Positions 9,921 to 18,440 are shown, counted from the first letter of the stretch. The stretch is 64,000 bases of DNA from DATLMR01 sp035634255 (GCA_035634255.1 DASQDI010000166.1:27922-91921); one strand, 5' to 3'. Numbers and translations: made by a program. The notes: a model not told the origin generated them from the sequence alone.

Positions 9921-10272
9921 GCGGGTAGCGGCATGATCGAAGAAAGGCGGCAAGTCGCTTCACTAGACTTGCCGCCTAACAATGGCATGCAGTGGAGCGC
10001 GGGCAGCGAGGTTGATCGGTCTACCCGAAGCCTCTGCCCGATCAGGATTACATAGGGCGTTAGAAACATATAGAGGTGGGTGACCCGAAGCCTGCCTTAT
10101 GGGCGACTGCCTGTTACAACGCTTTAGCTCCAATTTCTTGATGCGGATAGCTACCGCAAAACACTACTTATGGATGAAGCGAAGACTAACGTTAATCCTG
10201 AATCCTGACCCCCTCCGCGCCGGCAAATCTAAGGGCCATCGCGCGCCTTTCTCGGGCGCTGCAATTGTCCCT
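9921..10272. other. Non-coding region holding the attC-like element
   Basis: Between the transposase remnant and the potassium channel stop codon. Apart from the attC-like palindrome, nothing was recognised. A short repeated word (acccgaagcct) occurs at about 10022 and again at about 10083. Confidence 0.35.
9974..10063. repeat. attC-like palindromic element
   Basis: A roughly 90-base imperfect palindrome bounded by GCCTAAC (fits the integron RYYYAAC box) and GTTAG. Read on the minus strand it ends in GTTAGGC (fits GTTRRRY). The centre folds as CGGGCA-GC-GAGG against CCTC-TGCCCG, a 10-bp stem with two unpaired bases, as in attC sites. The second box is imperfect and no integron integrase is present in the window, so it may be an orphan attC or a related chromosomal palindrome. 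Confidence 0.45.
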
Positions 10273-11121
10273 TCACAGATTCGCGCCGCAATACTTGCAG
10301 CAGCGCGCGTCCGGGTCATGACCCTCTGCTGCGCACGCGGGGCACGACTGTGTGGTTACATTTTGTTGTCGAGCGGCTTGAGCGAGTTCCACCGAGACGA
10401 TGCCGGTCGGGACGGCGATGATACCATAGCCAATAACCATCACGATTGACGCGAGCATTTGACCTAACGGCGTGCGCGGCGAGAGATCACCGTAGCCGAC
10501 AGTCGTCAAAGTCACAATCGCCCAATAGATGCTGACGGGGATGTTCGTGAAGCCGTGTTCTTCGCCTTCGATGACGTACATTAGAGCGCCGATGATGACG
10601 ACGAGCAGCATCACAGCTGAGAGAAAGACGCTGATCTTGCGTCTGCTCGCGCGCAGGGCGCGCCGCAGCGTGTCGGCTTCCGTGACGTACTCGGACAGTT
10701 TTAGCAAGCGGAAGATGCGGAGCAAACGCAATATGCGAATCACCAGCAGGTAATGGCTGCCCGGGACGAGGATGCTGAGATAGGTTGGAACGATAGCGAG
10801 CAAATCAACGGCGCCGAAGAAACTCGTCGCGTAGCGTACGGGACGGCGCACGCTTATCAACCGCATCAAGTATTCAACGGTGAATAGCAGTGTGAACAAC
10901 CATTCAAGAGCGTAAAGCTGCTCTCCATATTGCTCTCTGATGTGGCGGACGCTTTCCAGGATAACTGTTGCGACGCTGAGAAGAATCAGGCAGATGAGCG
11001 CGAAGTCGAAAAGGCGACCGGCGGGCGTATCCGCCTCAAAAATGATCTCATGCGAACGCGCACGCCACCCGGCAGAGGGGGCTTCCCTAGCAGCGCCTCT
11101 TTCGTGTGCCTGCCTATTCAT
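10273..11121 (-). CDS. Voltage-gated-type potassium channel with C-terminal zinc ribbon
   Basis: Six-transmembrane potassium channel subunit, 282 residues. Segments S1-S6 are visible. S4 is the Arg-rich run VIRILRLLRIFRLLKL, and the selectivity filter is TLTTVGYGD between S5 and S6. The C-terminus after S6 carries two CxxC knuckles (CPAC and CKYC), a small zinc-ribbon-like tail that is unusual for a bacterial Kv-type channel. It is predicted to be an inner-membrane tetramer moving K+. It stands alone on the minus strand inside the island. Confidence 0.9.
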   Translation of the reverse strand: MNRQAHERGAAREAPSAGWRARSHEIIFEADTPAGRLFDFALICLILLSVATVILESVRHIREQYGEQLYALEWLFTLLFTVEYLMRLISVRRPVRYATSFFGAVDLLAIVPTYLSILVPGSHYLLVIRILRLLRIFRLLKLSEYVTEADTLRRALRASRRKISVFLSAVMLLVVIIGALMYVIEGEEHGFTNIPVSIYWAIVTLTTVGYGDLSPRTPLGQMLASIVMVIGYGIIAVPTGIVSVELAQAARQQNVTTQSCPACAAEGHDPDARCCKYCGANL

Positions 11122-11614
11122 TCACCATTCATAGCTTATCTTTCGCCTGCGTGTCGAGCCGATGATAATGACCATAGGTTATAGATAGGAATCTATTGAT
11201 CTTACCTTAAAGTGAAAGGATGGACTTAGGCACTTCCGCTTCTACGCGCCGCGAAGCCCGCTTGATTCGCGCTTATCTTCTCTCGCGTCGAGATTCGCGT
11301 CGCCACTTTCGCGAGGTCTGCTTCATCTTCGACGCAGGCGAAGTTGCGCGTATACTCGCGACGCAGGGACAGTCCGTAACTTGGCCCTGTTTCCAGATAG
11401 GAAAGATTTGTTCCGAAAGGGGTATCACTCTGAAAGTCAAGACACACATCAAAGCAGGTCCAGATGATCCTTTAACAATCAAAGGCGGCTAATCTCTATC
11501 CTGCAACTCCGGGCTTTGCGTGAGAGCGCGAGGCAACATCCCCGCACCGAACCCGTATTTAATTCATGCCGACCAGCAGCTTCTCGATCATCCTAAAGAG
11601 CGCATCGCAATCTA
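11122..11614. other. Non-coding spacer
   Basis: About 490 bases between the channel and the stand-alone receiver. Overlapping short frames on both strands (for example 11220-11492) show no ribosome site or family signature. A word at about 11488-11515 (tctcta, then caactccgggc) recurs in similar form at about 28079-28106, upstream of the truncated PhnB-like gene. Confidence 0.35.
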
Positions 11615-11986
11615 TTAGCTTGTGCCGCGTAAAAGGCGCTGAATCATAGTGAACAAGTTAAATATGGGTATAGGCTTTCGCATCGCCGCGTTAGCCCCGG
11701 CATCAATTGCCTGTGCGAGATTCCCGCTCCCGTAAGCAGAAACCACTACTACGGGAACATGCTTGCAGTCGGGCCGCTGTCGCAGCCTCTTTATCAGGTC
11801 GATGCCGTCGAGGTTCGGCATCTCGATGTCGGTGATGATGAGGTCGGGCGGGTCGCTTTTCAGTGTTGCCAGTCCTTCTTTACCGTCTACGGCGCTGATA
11901 ACTGTGTAGCCTTCGTGGGAAAGCAGGGTGGTTAACATTTCGCGGCTATCAAAGTTGTCTTCTACAATAAGTATCTTGGGGGGCAC
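11615..11986 (-). CDS. Stand-alone response regulator receiver protein
   Basis: Single-domain CheY-like receiver, 123 residues. Acidic residues ED at 9-10, phospho-acceptor in LIITDIEMP (Asp about 54), a conserved Ser/Ala switch region (VVVVSAYG) and a Lys in MRKPIP. There is no output domain. No histidine kinase lies beside it, so its partner is unknown; the hybrid kinase at 24.3-26.9 kb is one candidate in the window. Stand-alone receivers usually act by protein-protein contact. Confidence 0.9.
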   Translation of the reverse strand: MPPKILIVEDNFDSREMLTTLLSHEGYTVISAVDGKEGLATLKSDPPDLIITDIEMPNLDGIDLIKRLRQRPDCKHVPVVVVSAYGSGNLAQAIDAGANAAMRKPIPIFNLFTMIQRLLRGTS

Positions 11987-12294
11987 GGCCTTTCACCTTG
12001 GCTCGATTATAGGAAGCATCCAAGACAAGTTTGCGCCGGTTCTTTTCGAAGGTCAACTAAAGCTTTCTGAAGATGTAGAAAAGCGCGGACAGCTCACCGG
12101 CTGGCGGGCTGCCGCAATCGCTCCGATCCATTGCCTACAATATTCCTACTCGGCTCGACCATTGAGATTGGAGCTTAATCGTACAGCCCAACTACAAGCT
12201 ATTCACGTAAACTATTGAATATAAGCGGATATATTTCCGGCACCCCGGTTGCAAACCTAAGTGCAGCAAATATTCTTTTAGGAGGCACAAACGT
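11987..12294. other. Divergent intergenic region
   Basis: About 300 bases between the divergently transcribed receiver gene and the exported kinase-like gene. It must contain both promoters. The only clear signal is the AGGAGG ribosome site just before 12295. Confidence 0.4.
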
Positions 12295-13317
12295 ATGTTA
12301 CCTCGTATAGCCATCTACGTTTTTGTGGTCGCGTTATTAATCCCAACTTTCGGTCTTGCTCAACAATACCGGGATGGAGAGAGGCTTAGTAACGTCGATC
12401 CCGTTCTGTGGCAAGACCCGGGAGACATTCGATTGCGCGATCTCTCTTTGGGGCCGGGGTCTGCTGAAATTGCGCCCATCCCTCCATTTACATTTATCGA
12501 AGAGGACATGAGCGGCGAGTCTCCAAAGTTCAAGGTCATGGATGCGAAGGGATTAAAATGGTCCGTAAAATTAGGCCCCGAGGCGCAGGCCGAGACCGTA
12601 GCCACCAGGCTCGTGTGGGCCGTGGGCTATTTCGCCGAAGAAGCCTACTACTTTGATCAGGCCGAAATAAATGGCCTCCCGCGCCTGTCCCGGGGCCGGG
12701 AATACGTGAAGGAGTCCGGTGTCGTATATGGGGCGCGGTTCGAGCCGAGGCGCGACGGTGTTCGACGGGCAGGCACTTGGGATTGGAATAAAAACCCTTT
12801 TGCGGAAACGAAGGAATTGAATGGCCTGAAGGTGATCATGGTCTTGCTCAACAACTACGACGCAAGGAGTGAAAACAACCAGGTACTCATCAGCACTGAT
12901 CCGGAGACGCGCCGACCCGTAGCACGTTACGTGGTTACTGACCTAGGCGCGAGCCTGGGCAGAGCGGGCGGGTTAGGCGGAGGGCGATCTAAGAACGACC
13001 TGGAGGATTTCCTATCCACCAGGTTTGTCCTCGGTACGGAGGATGGCGCGGTGAAATTTGACTACGACACAAGGCCGACAAAGCTGGGGGTGGTCTCTGT
13101 CCTCTACCCGCCCTACTATAAGGGGGAAGTCAAGAAGGAGAAGAGTATGCGCGGTATCCCGGTGGAGCACGCCCGGTGGATCGGTTCGCTGCTGTCGCAA
13201 ATCTCCGATGACCAGTTGCGGGATGCATTCAAGGCGGCGGGCTATGATACCAGGACGATGGAAGAGTATGTCCTGGCGCTGCGCCAGCGAATTAGCCAGC
13301 TAACGCGCCTCAGGTAG
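12295..13317 (+). CDS. Exported protein with atypical-kinase-like motifs, function unknown
   Basis: 340 residues with a clear signal peptide (cleavage near LAQQ). Expression is supported by a perfect AGGAGG ribosome site. I do not recognise a named family. Seen: KFKVMDAKGLKWSVKLG (about 82-98; a Lys in a beta-strand), then an ETVATRLVWA helix, then LNNYDARSENNQV (about 190-202; Asp and Asn like a catalytic loop), then VVTDLGASLG (about 214-223; Asp-x-Gly like a metal-binding loop). This order resembles HipA/CotH/Fam20/PI-kinase-like folds, so a secreted protein or lipid kinase is possible; that is inference. The C-terminus is a helical tail. The neighbours give no clue. Confidence 0.7.
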   Translation: MLPRIAIYVFVVALLIPTFGLAQQYRDGERLSNVDPVLWQDPGDIRLRDLSLGPGSAEIAPIPPFTFIEEDMSGESPKFKVMDAKGLKWSVKLGPEAQAETVATRLVWAVGYFAEEAYYFDQAEINGLPRLSRGREYVKESGVVYGARFEPRRDGVRRAGTWDWNKNPFAETKELNGLKVIMVLLNNYDARSENNQVLISTDPETRRPVARYVVTDLGASLGRAGGLGGGRSKNDLEDFLSTRFVLGTEDGAVKFDYDTRPTKLGVVSVLYPPYYKGEVKKEKSMRGIPVEHARWIGSLLSQISDDQLRDAFKAAGYDTRTMEEYVLALRQRISQLTRLR

Positions 13318-13335
13318 ACGCCGGCCGGAGGGAGG

Positions 13336-13640
13336 ATGAAATGTTTGAGCCGCCCCGTACGCGGACAAATCTTTGATCATAAACCCGTCTATAGCGTTAT
13401 CCCTACTCCCCAGCCTACTACCTTCGGCCAGGTGTATGCCGCTTACGGAGACTGGTTTGTGGCCCTATCAATACTGTGGGCTGGCTCGTAGACAAGCAAC
13501 CTCCCGACCGATTTGACATTATAGGGGCCCCCATCTGTCTCGGCGGCGTTGCCGTGATTATGTATTGGCCCCGACCTAACAGCACTACTTCGCGCCCCGC
13601 ATTTGACGGCAGGTCAGGAGGGGGCCTTGCTGCTATTTGA
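13336..13640 (+). pseudogene. YnfA/UPF0060 membrane protein remnant, truncated and frameshifted
   Basis: Frame 1 reads [21 protein letters not shown], shown here only to note the hallmark VYAAYG box of the YnfA family. One frame over, from 13479, it continues [17 protein letters not shown] and then [12 protein letters not shown] to the stop at 13638. A single missing G in the run at 13478-13480 explains the shift. The N-terminal half of the roughly 108-residue family (the first two membrane segments) is absent and replaced by unrelated codons from the ATG at 13336. The gene is therefore dead, or at best affected by one sequencing error plus a real 5' loss. Confidence 0.8.
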
Positions 13641-14070
13641 GCCCGAATTCTTCACGGATGAACTCTTTGACCCCTTCACGTCCCTTTAGGCTCAGCCAGG
13701 CCGGGCCGCCTTCCCGCTCTACCACCAGCTCGAAATCAAAGAAAGGGCAGCATAGCCGCTCGTACACTATGAACTCGGCCAACTCCTGGACGGTCGATGA
13801 GTCAGCGGAGAAACGTAACGCATAGCCATCCTCCAGCTCCTTCACTTCTTGCTTGCTGCTGTTGAGCTTCTTGATTAGAGCTGTATACCGCTTCCGCTGC
13901 TCGGCGTTTAACGCCCCTACATTACAGGCGAATGGCGACTCTTTTCTTTTATCATCTTTCATACCTGCCCCCGGTTGCTGTTGTATTGCCGGCGCAGAGC
14001 CGATGGCGAAGATATTCAGGCTCAACACAAATAGCGTCATGAGAGTGCGAATCACATTTCTTTTGTTCAT
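13633..14070 (-). CDS. Exported small protein with ERLCCPFF motif, MerR-linked
   Basis: About 145 residues with a signal peptide, in the unit transcribed behind the MerR regulator. The mature part has a lone Cys (FACNVGAL) near its start and an [14 protein letters not shown] segment, a vicinal cysteine pair in an aromatic context. It ends GWLSLKG-type/[11 protein letters not shown] have seen this pattern in small proteins beside mercury or heavy-metal regulators, but know no biochemical function. Metal or thiol chemistry is inferred from the Cys pair and the neighbour. Of the two adjacent Met codons, the second has the better spacing to GAGAGAGG. Confidence 0.7.
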   Translation of the reverse strand: MNKRNVIRTLMTLFVLSLNIFAIGSAPAIQQQPGAGMKDDKRKESPFACNVGALNAEQRKRYTALIKKLNSSKQEVKELEDGYALRFSADSSTVQELAEFIVYERLCCPFFDFELVVEREGGPAWLSLKGREGVKEFIREEFGLK

Positions 14071-14113
14071 CATTTCCTCTCTCTCAATTCTGATAAAGAA
14101 CAACGGATGGCTC

Positions 14114-14533
14114 CTAAGCCTGGGCCTTTGTGGATGGCTCCATAGGGTAATCAAGCCGGTCGAGGACTCGGCAAACAGGCTGCTTGTCACCACACCCGCA
14201 AGCCAGGGCGACGTTGACCAGATCATCACGCATGCGCTGCAAATCGCGTATCTTCTCTCCGATGCTGCGAATCTTAGCCTCAAGAATTGTTCGCGCCTGG
14301 GCTGTGTTACCAGGGCGCGATTCCTTTAGCTCAAGAAGTTGAGAGATTTCGATTAAGGTGTATCCGAGTTCTTGGGATCGCTTGATGAACCGGACCCGCT
14401 GTAGCGCCTCCGCTGAATAGGTCCTGTACCCCGATGCGAGCCGGGCCGGTTCCCTTAAGAGCCCGCGCCGCTCGTAAAAGCGTATAGCCTGAACGGTGAC
14501 TCCGGATTCTTTAGCCAGTTGTCCGATCTGCAT
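14114..14533 (-). CDS. MerR-family metal-type transcriptional regulator
   Basis: 139 residues. N-terminal winged helix (MQIGQLAKESGVTVQAIRFYERRGLL), dimerisation helix, then a metal-loop with Cys residues in ALACGCGDKQPVC. The outer two cysteines are separated by eight residues, as in the Hg/Cd/Pb sensors. The third ligand typical of those divalent sensors, a Cys at the start of the dimer helix, is missing: the region reads LLELKESRPGN. The inducing metal is therefore unclear. The gene is preceded by a textbook MerR promoter with a 20-base spacer, and the ERLCCPFF protein follows. Confidence 0.92.
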   Translation of the reverse strand: MQIGQLAKESGVTVQAIRFYERRGLLREPARLASGYRTYSAEALQRVRFIKRSQELGYTLIEISQLLELKESRPGNTAQARTILEAKIRSIGEKIRDLQRMRDDLVNVALACGCGDKQPVCRVLDRLDYPMEPSTKAQA

Positions 14534-14556
14534 TAACTCTCCTTTAAGCCGCCAAA

Positions 14557-14588
14557 AGTATGCACCCTATACTTAGGTATAGAGTCAA
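14557..14588 (-). promoter_or_regulatory. MerR-type promoter and operator
   Basis: Read on the minus strand: -35 TTGACT (14583-14588), 20-base spacer, -10 CATACT (14557-14562). The spacer contains the perfect dyad CTATAC-CTAA-GTATAG at 14567-14582. An over-long spacer holding the dyad is the hallmark of MerR-activated promoters, where the regulator untwists DNA to realign the hexamers. It drives merR itself and, in the same direction, the ERLCCPFF gene. Confidence 0.85.
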
Positions 14589-14721
14589 GTATAGATGCGA
14601 GGTGAGCCTTTTGATAGTTTTAAGAGTGTAGAATGAGCATTCTAAATCCGCATGACTCTGAATTTAGCTATGGGCGGCCCATCGGCTGGCGAGCCGCCCA
14701 TAGTTCATCGGGACTGACTCT

Positions 14722-15137
14722 TTACCCCCGCCTCATTACTTCCTCCGCCGTCTCCAATTCTTCTAAAGCGGCGGGCAACCATGCTCGGGTCTGTTGGGCG
14801 AAAGCCTCGGCCGACTGGCCGGAGAGGTTGCCAATGTCGATGATCGCCTGCGTCACTATGTCGTAGACTCTCGGCCGGCAAACCTCGCATACCTGCTTTT
14901 GCTTAGAGTGTGACTGCTCAACCTTCCTTGCATAGGGTTTAGGATGCTAAAGAACTGCGCCCCACGTTCTACCAGCCCCGGCGGGCAGGTCTCAAAGGCA
15001 TAAGTGAATTCTTCAATCAACTGCTCGTCTGTACGATCTTCAGGGCCGGGGATGAACATATCGCGGATGGCCCGGAAGAACGAGGGCGAAAGTGGTCGGT
15101 CACAGAAGATTAAACCCCCGACCTTTGGGTTATGAGC
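14722..15137 (-). pseudogene. Frameshifted orphan gene
   Basis: A minus-strand frame opens after a stop at 15138-15140 and reads NPKVGGLIFCDRPLSPSF, then FRAIRDMFIPGPEDRTD and on to GAQFFSILN. Near 14935 the sense continues in another frame as PYARKVEQSHSKQKQVC, then EVCRPRVYDIVTQAIIDIGN, ending EELETAEEVMRRG at the stop 14722-14724. The coherent amino-acid content across the jump indicates one broken gene of about 138 codons. No plausible start codon lies at its 5' end, so it may also be truncated. The product is unknown. The EVCR-type Cys pair (CEVC) is the only motif. Confidence 0.65.
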
Positions 15138-15246
15138 CTATCAAAATATTTGCCCGTCTTTCGTTTTCTTGTGGTCGCCGCAGCCATCAGGTTAGGCCCT
15201 GGTGGCTGCGGGCGATCAAAGGAAATCCTACAATCTCAACTTATCC

Positions 15247-16026
15247 TTAAGCAGACTTTGCTTTTCGGCTCGCAGATACGCCGCCGGCGATTGTTTTGCC
15301 GAACCGTAGAGGCAGTATCATCGGCACACGCTTTTGATAGCGCCTGTACTCATCGCCGTGAAGGCTAATCAGATCTCTCTCTTCAAACTGTATCGCCATC
15401 AATATGTACAGGGTCGTGGCTATTGCGAAGACGAGATGTGCGACCGTCATCGTAGGCGTCGCCCAGAACGCGAACAGCCAGCCCAGGTAAAGCGGGTGAC
15501 GGATGAGACGGTAAGGGCCGGGCGTCCCGAACTTGAGCGGCGTGTAGTCTCTGCCGATCAGAAATAGATAGACCTGTCTGAGCCCGAAAAGATCGAAATG
15601 GTTTATCAGAAATGTGCTGATCAAAACTAGCAGCCAGCCCATTGCGCACAGCCCGTACAGGGCGGCGCGGAGCGTCGGCTCTTGCAGGTTCCAAACCACT
15701 CCCCCCACAGGTCGCCACTGCCAGAACAAGACGATCAACGCCAGAGAGGAAAACAGCACGTATGTGCTGCGCTCGGCCGGTTCGGGAATAAAGCGAGTCC
15801 ATACGCGCTTGAACCAGGGCCGCGCCATCAGGCTGTGCTGGAAGGCGAACAGGGCGAGCAGGCCCGCGTTTATCAACAAGGCCTCGCCCAGCGGGCCTGC
15901 CGGCCCCGAATCAATCGTCTTTGGAACGATCATATTGCCGATGAAACCCGCCGCGTAGAGGAAGGTACCAAAAAAGACCAGGTAGCACAGCACGCCATAG
16001 ACGAACGTTGCAATCCTATTAACCAT
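15247..16026 (-). CDS. mddA: MddA/NnrU-like integral membrane methyltransferase (putative methanethiol S-methyltransferase)
   Basis: 259 residues with about five to six membrane segments. Seen: GNMIVPKTIDSGP near the N-terminus, FAFQHSLMARPWFK in the second loop, and the cofactor-box PYRLIRHPLYLGW with the later FEERDLISLHGDEYRRYQ. This is the isoprenylcysteine-methyltransferase-like fold, and the first two boxes are those I associate with MddA, which uses S-adenosylmethionine to convert methanethiol to dimethyl sulfide. NnrU-like proteins share the fold, so the substrate is not certain. The start is supported by AAGGAGAT. Confidence 0.75.
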   Translation of the reverse strand: MVNRIATFVYGVLCYLVFFGTFLYAAGFIGNMIVPKTIDSGPAGPLGEALLINAGLLALFAFQHSLMARPWFKRVWTRFIPEPAERSTYVLFSSLALIVLFWQWRPVGGVVWNLQEPTLRAALYGLCAMGWLLVLISTFLINHFDLFGLRQVYLFLIGRDYTPLKFGTPGPYRLIRHPLYLGWLFAFWATPTMTVAHLVFAIATTLYILMAIQFEERDLISLHGDEYRRYQKRVPMILPLRFGKTIAGGVSASRKAKSA

Positions 16027-16081
16027 TAGAATCTCCTTGCAAAGCTATAGTTACGTATAAGGGAGGCGAACACCACAAAGG

Positions 16082-16120
16082 CACAGGGGCACGAGGTTTC
16101 GAATCCCTCGTGCCCCTGTG
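16082..16120 (-). terminator. Perfect inverted repeat behind the di-haem peroxidase
   Basis: A 15-bp perfect inverted repeat (CACAGGGGCACGAGG, 16082-16096, against 16106-16120) with a 9-base loop, just past the stop of the cytochrome gene. The T tract is weak, so this may be a rho-independent terminator or a small palindromic repeat. Confidence 0.6.
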
Positions 16121-16131
16121 GTTTATGTCGC

Positions 16132-18384
16132 TCAATAAGCGATGTCGCCCCTGGCGGAATTCTTCAGAGAGATCGCCTGATTGATCAACTGATTCCTCAG
16201 ATTCGCGCTCGGGGTCGCCTGCGCCAGGGCGTCTATGGCCGCCGCCTGACGCAGTTTCTTCTGAGCTTCGGGATGCAGGTGACCGCCACCAAGCACCTCG
16301 ATGGCATCCTCAAGCTCCGATATTGAGAGCTTGATCAGTTCCTGCGCCTGCGAGAGACTGGTCGCGGATTTAGCCCTGTTCTCCAGGTCGACAGAGGACC
16401 GGATGTTCTCCAGCACGTTGATGACCCTTAGAAAAGCGGCCACCGCTTCCACTTCGGTCGCCTCCAGGTGTATCCCTAACCCATCCGGGTCGAGGTTCTT
16501 GATGTTCTGGCCTATAGGCGAGTTATTGAAGGACTCACTGTTGTAAAACTCCACGGCGCCCTCTATGGTCGTGATCGAGTTGTCGTGGAAGAAAGGTCCG
16601 GTGTCGGCCGCCTCCACTAACACGGGCGTGTTGAAGGTCCGCAAGTTTAGATCAGCGGGGGGGACAGGCGAGTTTACATTCGCGTTTCCGAACCCTAAGA
16701 ATTTGCCGTTGCGGTATATCGGGTCTCTTCCGAAGCCGCCGTCCGGGGGTATGTTCTGCGCGGGGACCACCAGCGTGGCCGGGCGGAAAGGCTGATCCTC
16801 TACCCCCGTGTCGAAGTTGGAATTGGTCGGGGCCGCGCCGGTCCCGGGATCGTTATTCCCGCCAAAGAGAGCGCCCTCGACGAAGTCGCCCGCGCCGGCA
16901 TTGAAATGGCACAGCAGGCATCTGCCCGCCCCCTTTGAAGGCTGATCGAAGAGGAGCTGGCCATTAAGGGGGTTGATGATGCTCCCGGGATTGTTGAAGA
17001 TCTCCTGTCCTTTGCTTGCCTTTTCATTCTTCAGCTTCAACGCCCCCGCCCCGGCCAGTTTCAGGTTCTCTTTGCGCCCCAGAGATTTCTGGAAGGCCTC
17101 CAGCGCGTCCAGTTGTGCCACGGTAGGCAGCGTGAAATCTACGCCGGGGACTCTGTTCAGGGTCTTCGTGTAGTGCTGGATAATCGCGCCTATCATGAAG
17201 TCCCTCAAAGTTCCCGTAGCCTGGTGAACCGTTCCGTCGGCGAGCGTGAAGGTACCGACGGGCGCGCCGTCGCCGCTCCACCCGACTCTCTCCACCGGCG
17301 GCACGATAGGCCCGAGGGGAGTGTGTGTCTCATCGAACTGGGACGGCGCAAGCGTGTCCGAGAGCATGGCCAGGGTGTGCGGCACACTCCGCATCACGAA
17401 CTTGTTAGCCGGGTCCTCGAACCCATCGACGTTCTCCAGGATCAGGCCGAATTTCCTCATCAGGACCGGGTTCTCGAAATTCTGAGAGAGGGCCGGGGTG
17501 AATTCGGCGACGAACAGCGGATCGGTCGGCGGGAGTGTCGCTATGAACTCGGGGTCAATGGTGAAGTTGTTTTGCTCGCGGTGGCACGAGCCACAGGTCC
17601 TTCCGTTGCCGTTGAACGTGCCATTGAAGAAGGCGTTCCTGCCCTCGGTGATGAGCTGCTCCAGGGCGGTTGACGGATTCGGTATCGGCCCTATATCGGC
17701 CTCGGCTGTGGGGGCAAAGAAGCTGGCCAGCTTCTCAAGGAAGCCCTTCGCGCGGGCGGCCCGCGCCGGCCTGTCGCTGTCTGAAAGCACCCCGAATCGG
17801 CCCTGTTTTTCGCTACGGTAGAGCCTGTGGAAGAGCGTGGTCTGTCCGGTCAGAAGCCTCTCCTCGACGGGGCTACGGCCCGCGCGCGTGACCGCTATGA
17901 AATCCGCTTCGAAGTCCGGGGAGACCTCGAAGCCGGCGTCGAGTTTTGCGACCCCGTTTTCGTGGGTGAACGTGCCCACACGCACTAAAGCGTCTCCCTC
18001 CTCCGGCAGGACCGTGCCGCCGGGGGCGGAGCCATTGTCTACGAGCCAGAAATCCAACGCCAGGGTCTCGGGGAAGCCCCTGACCTCCACCGACACCGTC
18101 TTATCTATCATATTCAACCTGGCGAGCCCGTAGGTGCTGGCCTGCTCGGACGCCGTGACACGGCCCGGGCTCATCGGCAGGACGATGTTGCGCTCCCCAC
18201 TGCTCCGTTCGAAGTTGGCCGCCCAGGCCCTGTAGCCGGCCTCAAGCGTTTCAACGCTGCCCAGGCCCGTGCTGAGCTGGCCGTCGTCTGGATTGGTTGC
18301 CCCTTCGCTCTGAAGAATGAGCCCCCCGAATAGAGACAGGACGAAGGTAAAAATTATCATGAGCTTAAATGTTCTTGGCTTCAT
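16132..18384 (-). CDS. Exported di-haem cytochrome c peroxidase / MauG-family protein
   Basis: 750 residues with a signal peptide (LQSEGA region). An N-terminal beta-rich domain of about 150 residues of unknown type is followed by a BCCP/MauG-like region with two haem c sites, CGSCH (about 264-268) and CLLCH (about 490-494), and later HDNSITTIEGAVEFYNS, typical of this family near the C-terminus. The protein is longer than classical di-haem peroxidases (about 320-350 residues), partly from the N-terminal domain and inserts. It should act in the periplasm in peroxide reduction or a MauG-like oxidation. The ankyrin lipoprotein gene sits 57 bases upstream in the same direction. Confidence 0.85.
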   Translation of the reverse strand: MKPRTFKLMIIFTFVLSLFGGLILQSEGATNPDDGQLSTGLGSVETLEAGYRAWAANFERSSGERNIVLPMSPGRVTASEQASTYGLARLNMIDKTVSVEVRGFPETLALDFWLVDNGSAPGGTVLPEEGDALVRVGTFTHENGVAKLDAGFEVSPDFEADFIAVTRAGRSPVEERLLTGQTTLFHRLYRSEKQGRFGVLSDSDRPARAARAKGFLEKLASFFAPTAEADIGPIPNPSTALEQLITEGRNAFFNGTFNGNGRTCGSCHREQNNFTIDPEFIATLPPTDPLFVAEFTPALSQNFENPVLMRKFGLILENVDGFEDPANKFVMRSVPHTLAMLSDTLAPSQFDETHTPLGPIVPPVERVGWSGDGAPVGTFTLADGTVHQATGTLRDFMIGAIIQHYTKTLNRVPGVDFTLPTVAQLDALEAFQKSLGRKENLKLAGAGALKLKNEKASKGQEIFNNPGSIINPLNGQLLFDQPSKGAGRCLLCHFNAGAGDFVEGALFGGNNDPGTGAAPTNSNFDTGVEDQPFRPATLVVPAQNIPPDGGFGRDPIYRNGKFLGFGNANVNSPVPPADLNLRTFNTPVLVEAADTGPFFHDNSITTIEGAVEFYNSESFNNSPIGQNIKNLDPDGLGIHLEATEVEAVAAFLRVINVLENIRSSVDLENRAKSATSLSQAQELIKLSISELEDAIEVLGGGHLHPEAQKKLRQAAAIDALAQATPSANLRNQLINQAISLKNSARGDIAY

Positions 18385-18440
18385 AAGTCTTTCTCCTCAA
18401 AGACTGATCCTGGTAGATCGTTTTCAGATAGTTCCTAACC

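Noticed and set aside
9633..10055. A 140-codon gene
   Set aside because: Only the middle 42 codons look like a protein family (IS5 transposase). The flanks include the attC-like palindrome and have no coding character.
11220..11492. A 90-codon frame in the spacer before the receiver gene
   Set aside because: No ribosome site, competing frames on both strands, no family pattern.
14071..14283. N-terminal extension of the ERLCCPFF protein
   Set aside because: It overlaps the merR gene in another frame and would hide the signal peptide that begins at 14070.
16082..16120. tRNA-like element (it contains a TTCGAAT loop)
   Set aside because: It is a simple hairpin with no acceptor, D or anticodon arms.
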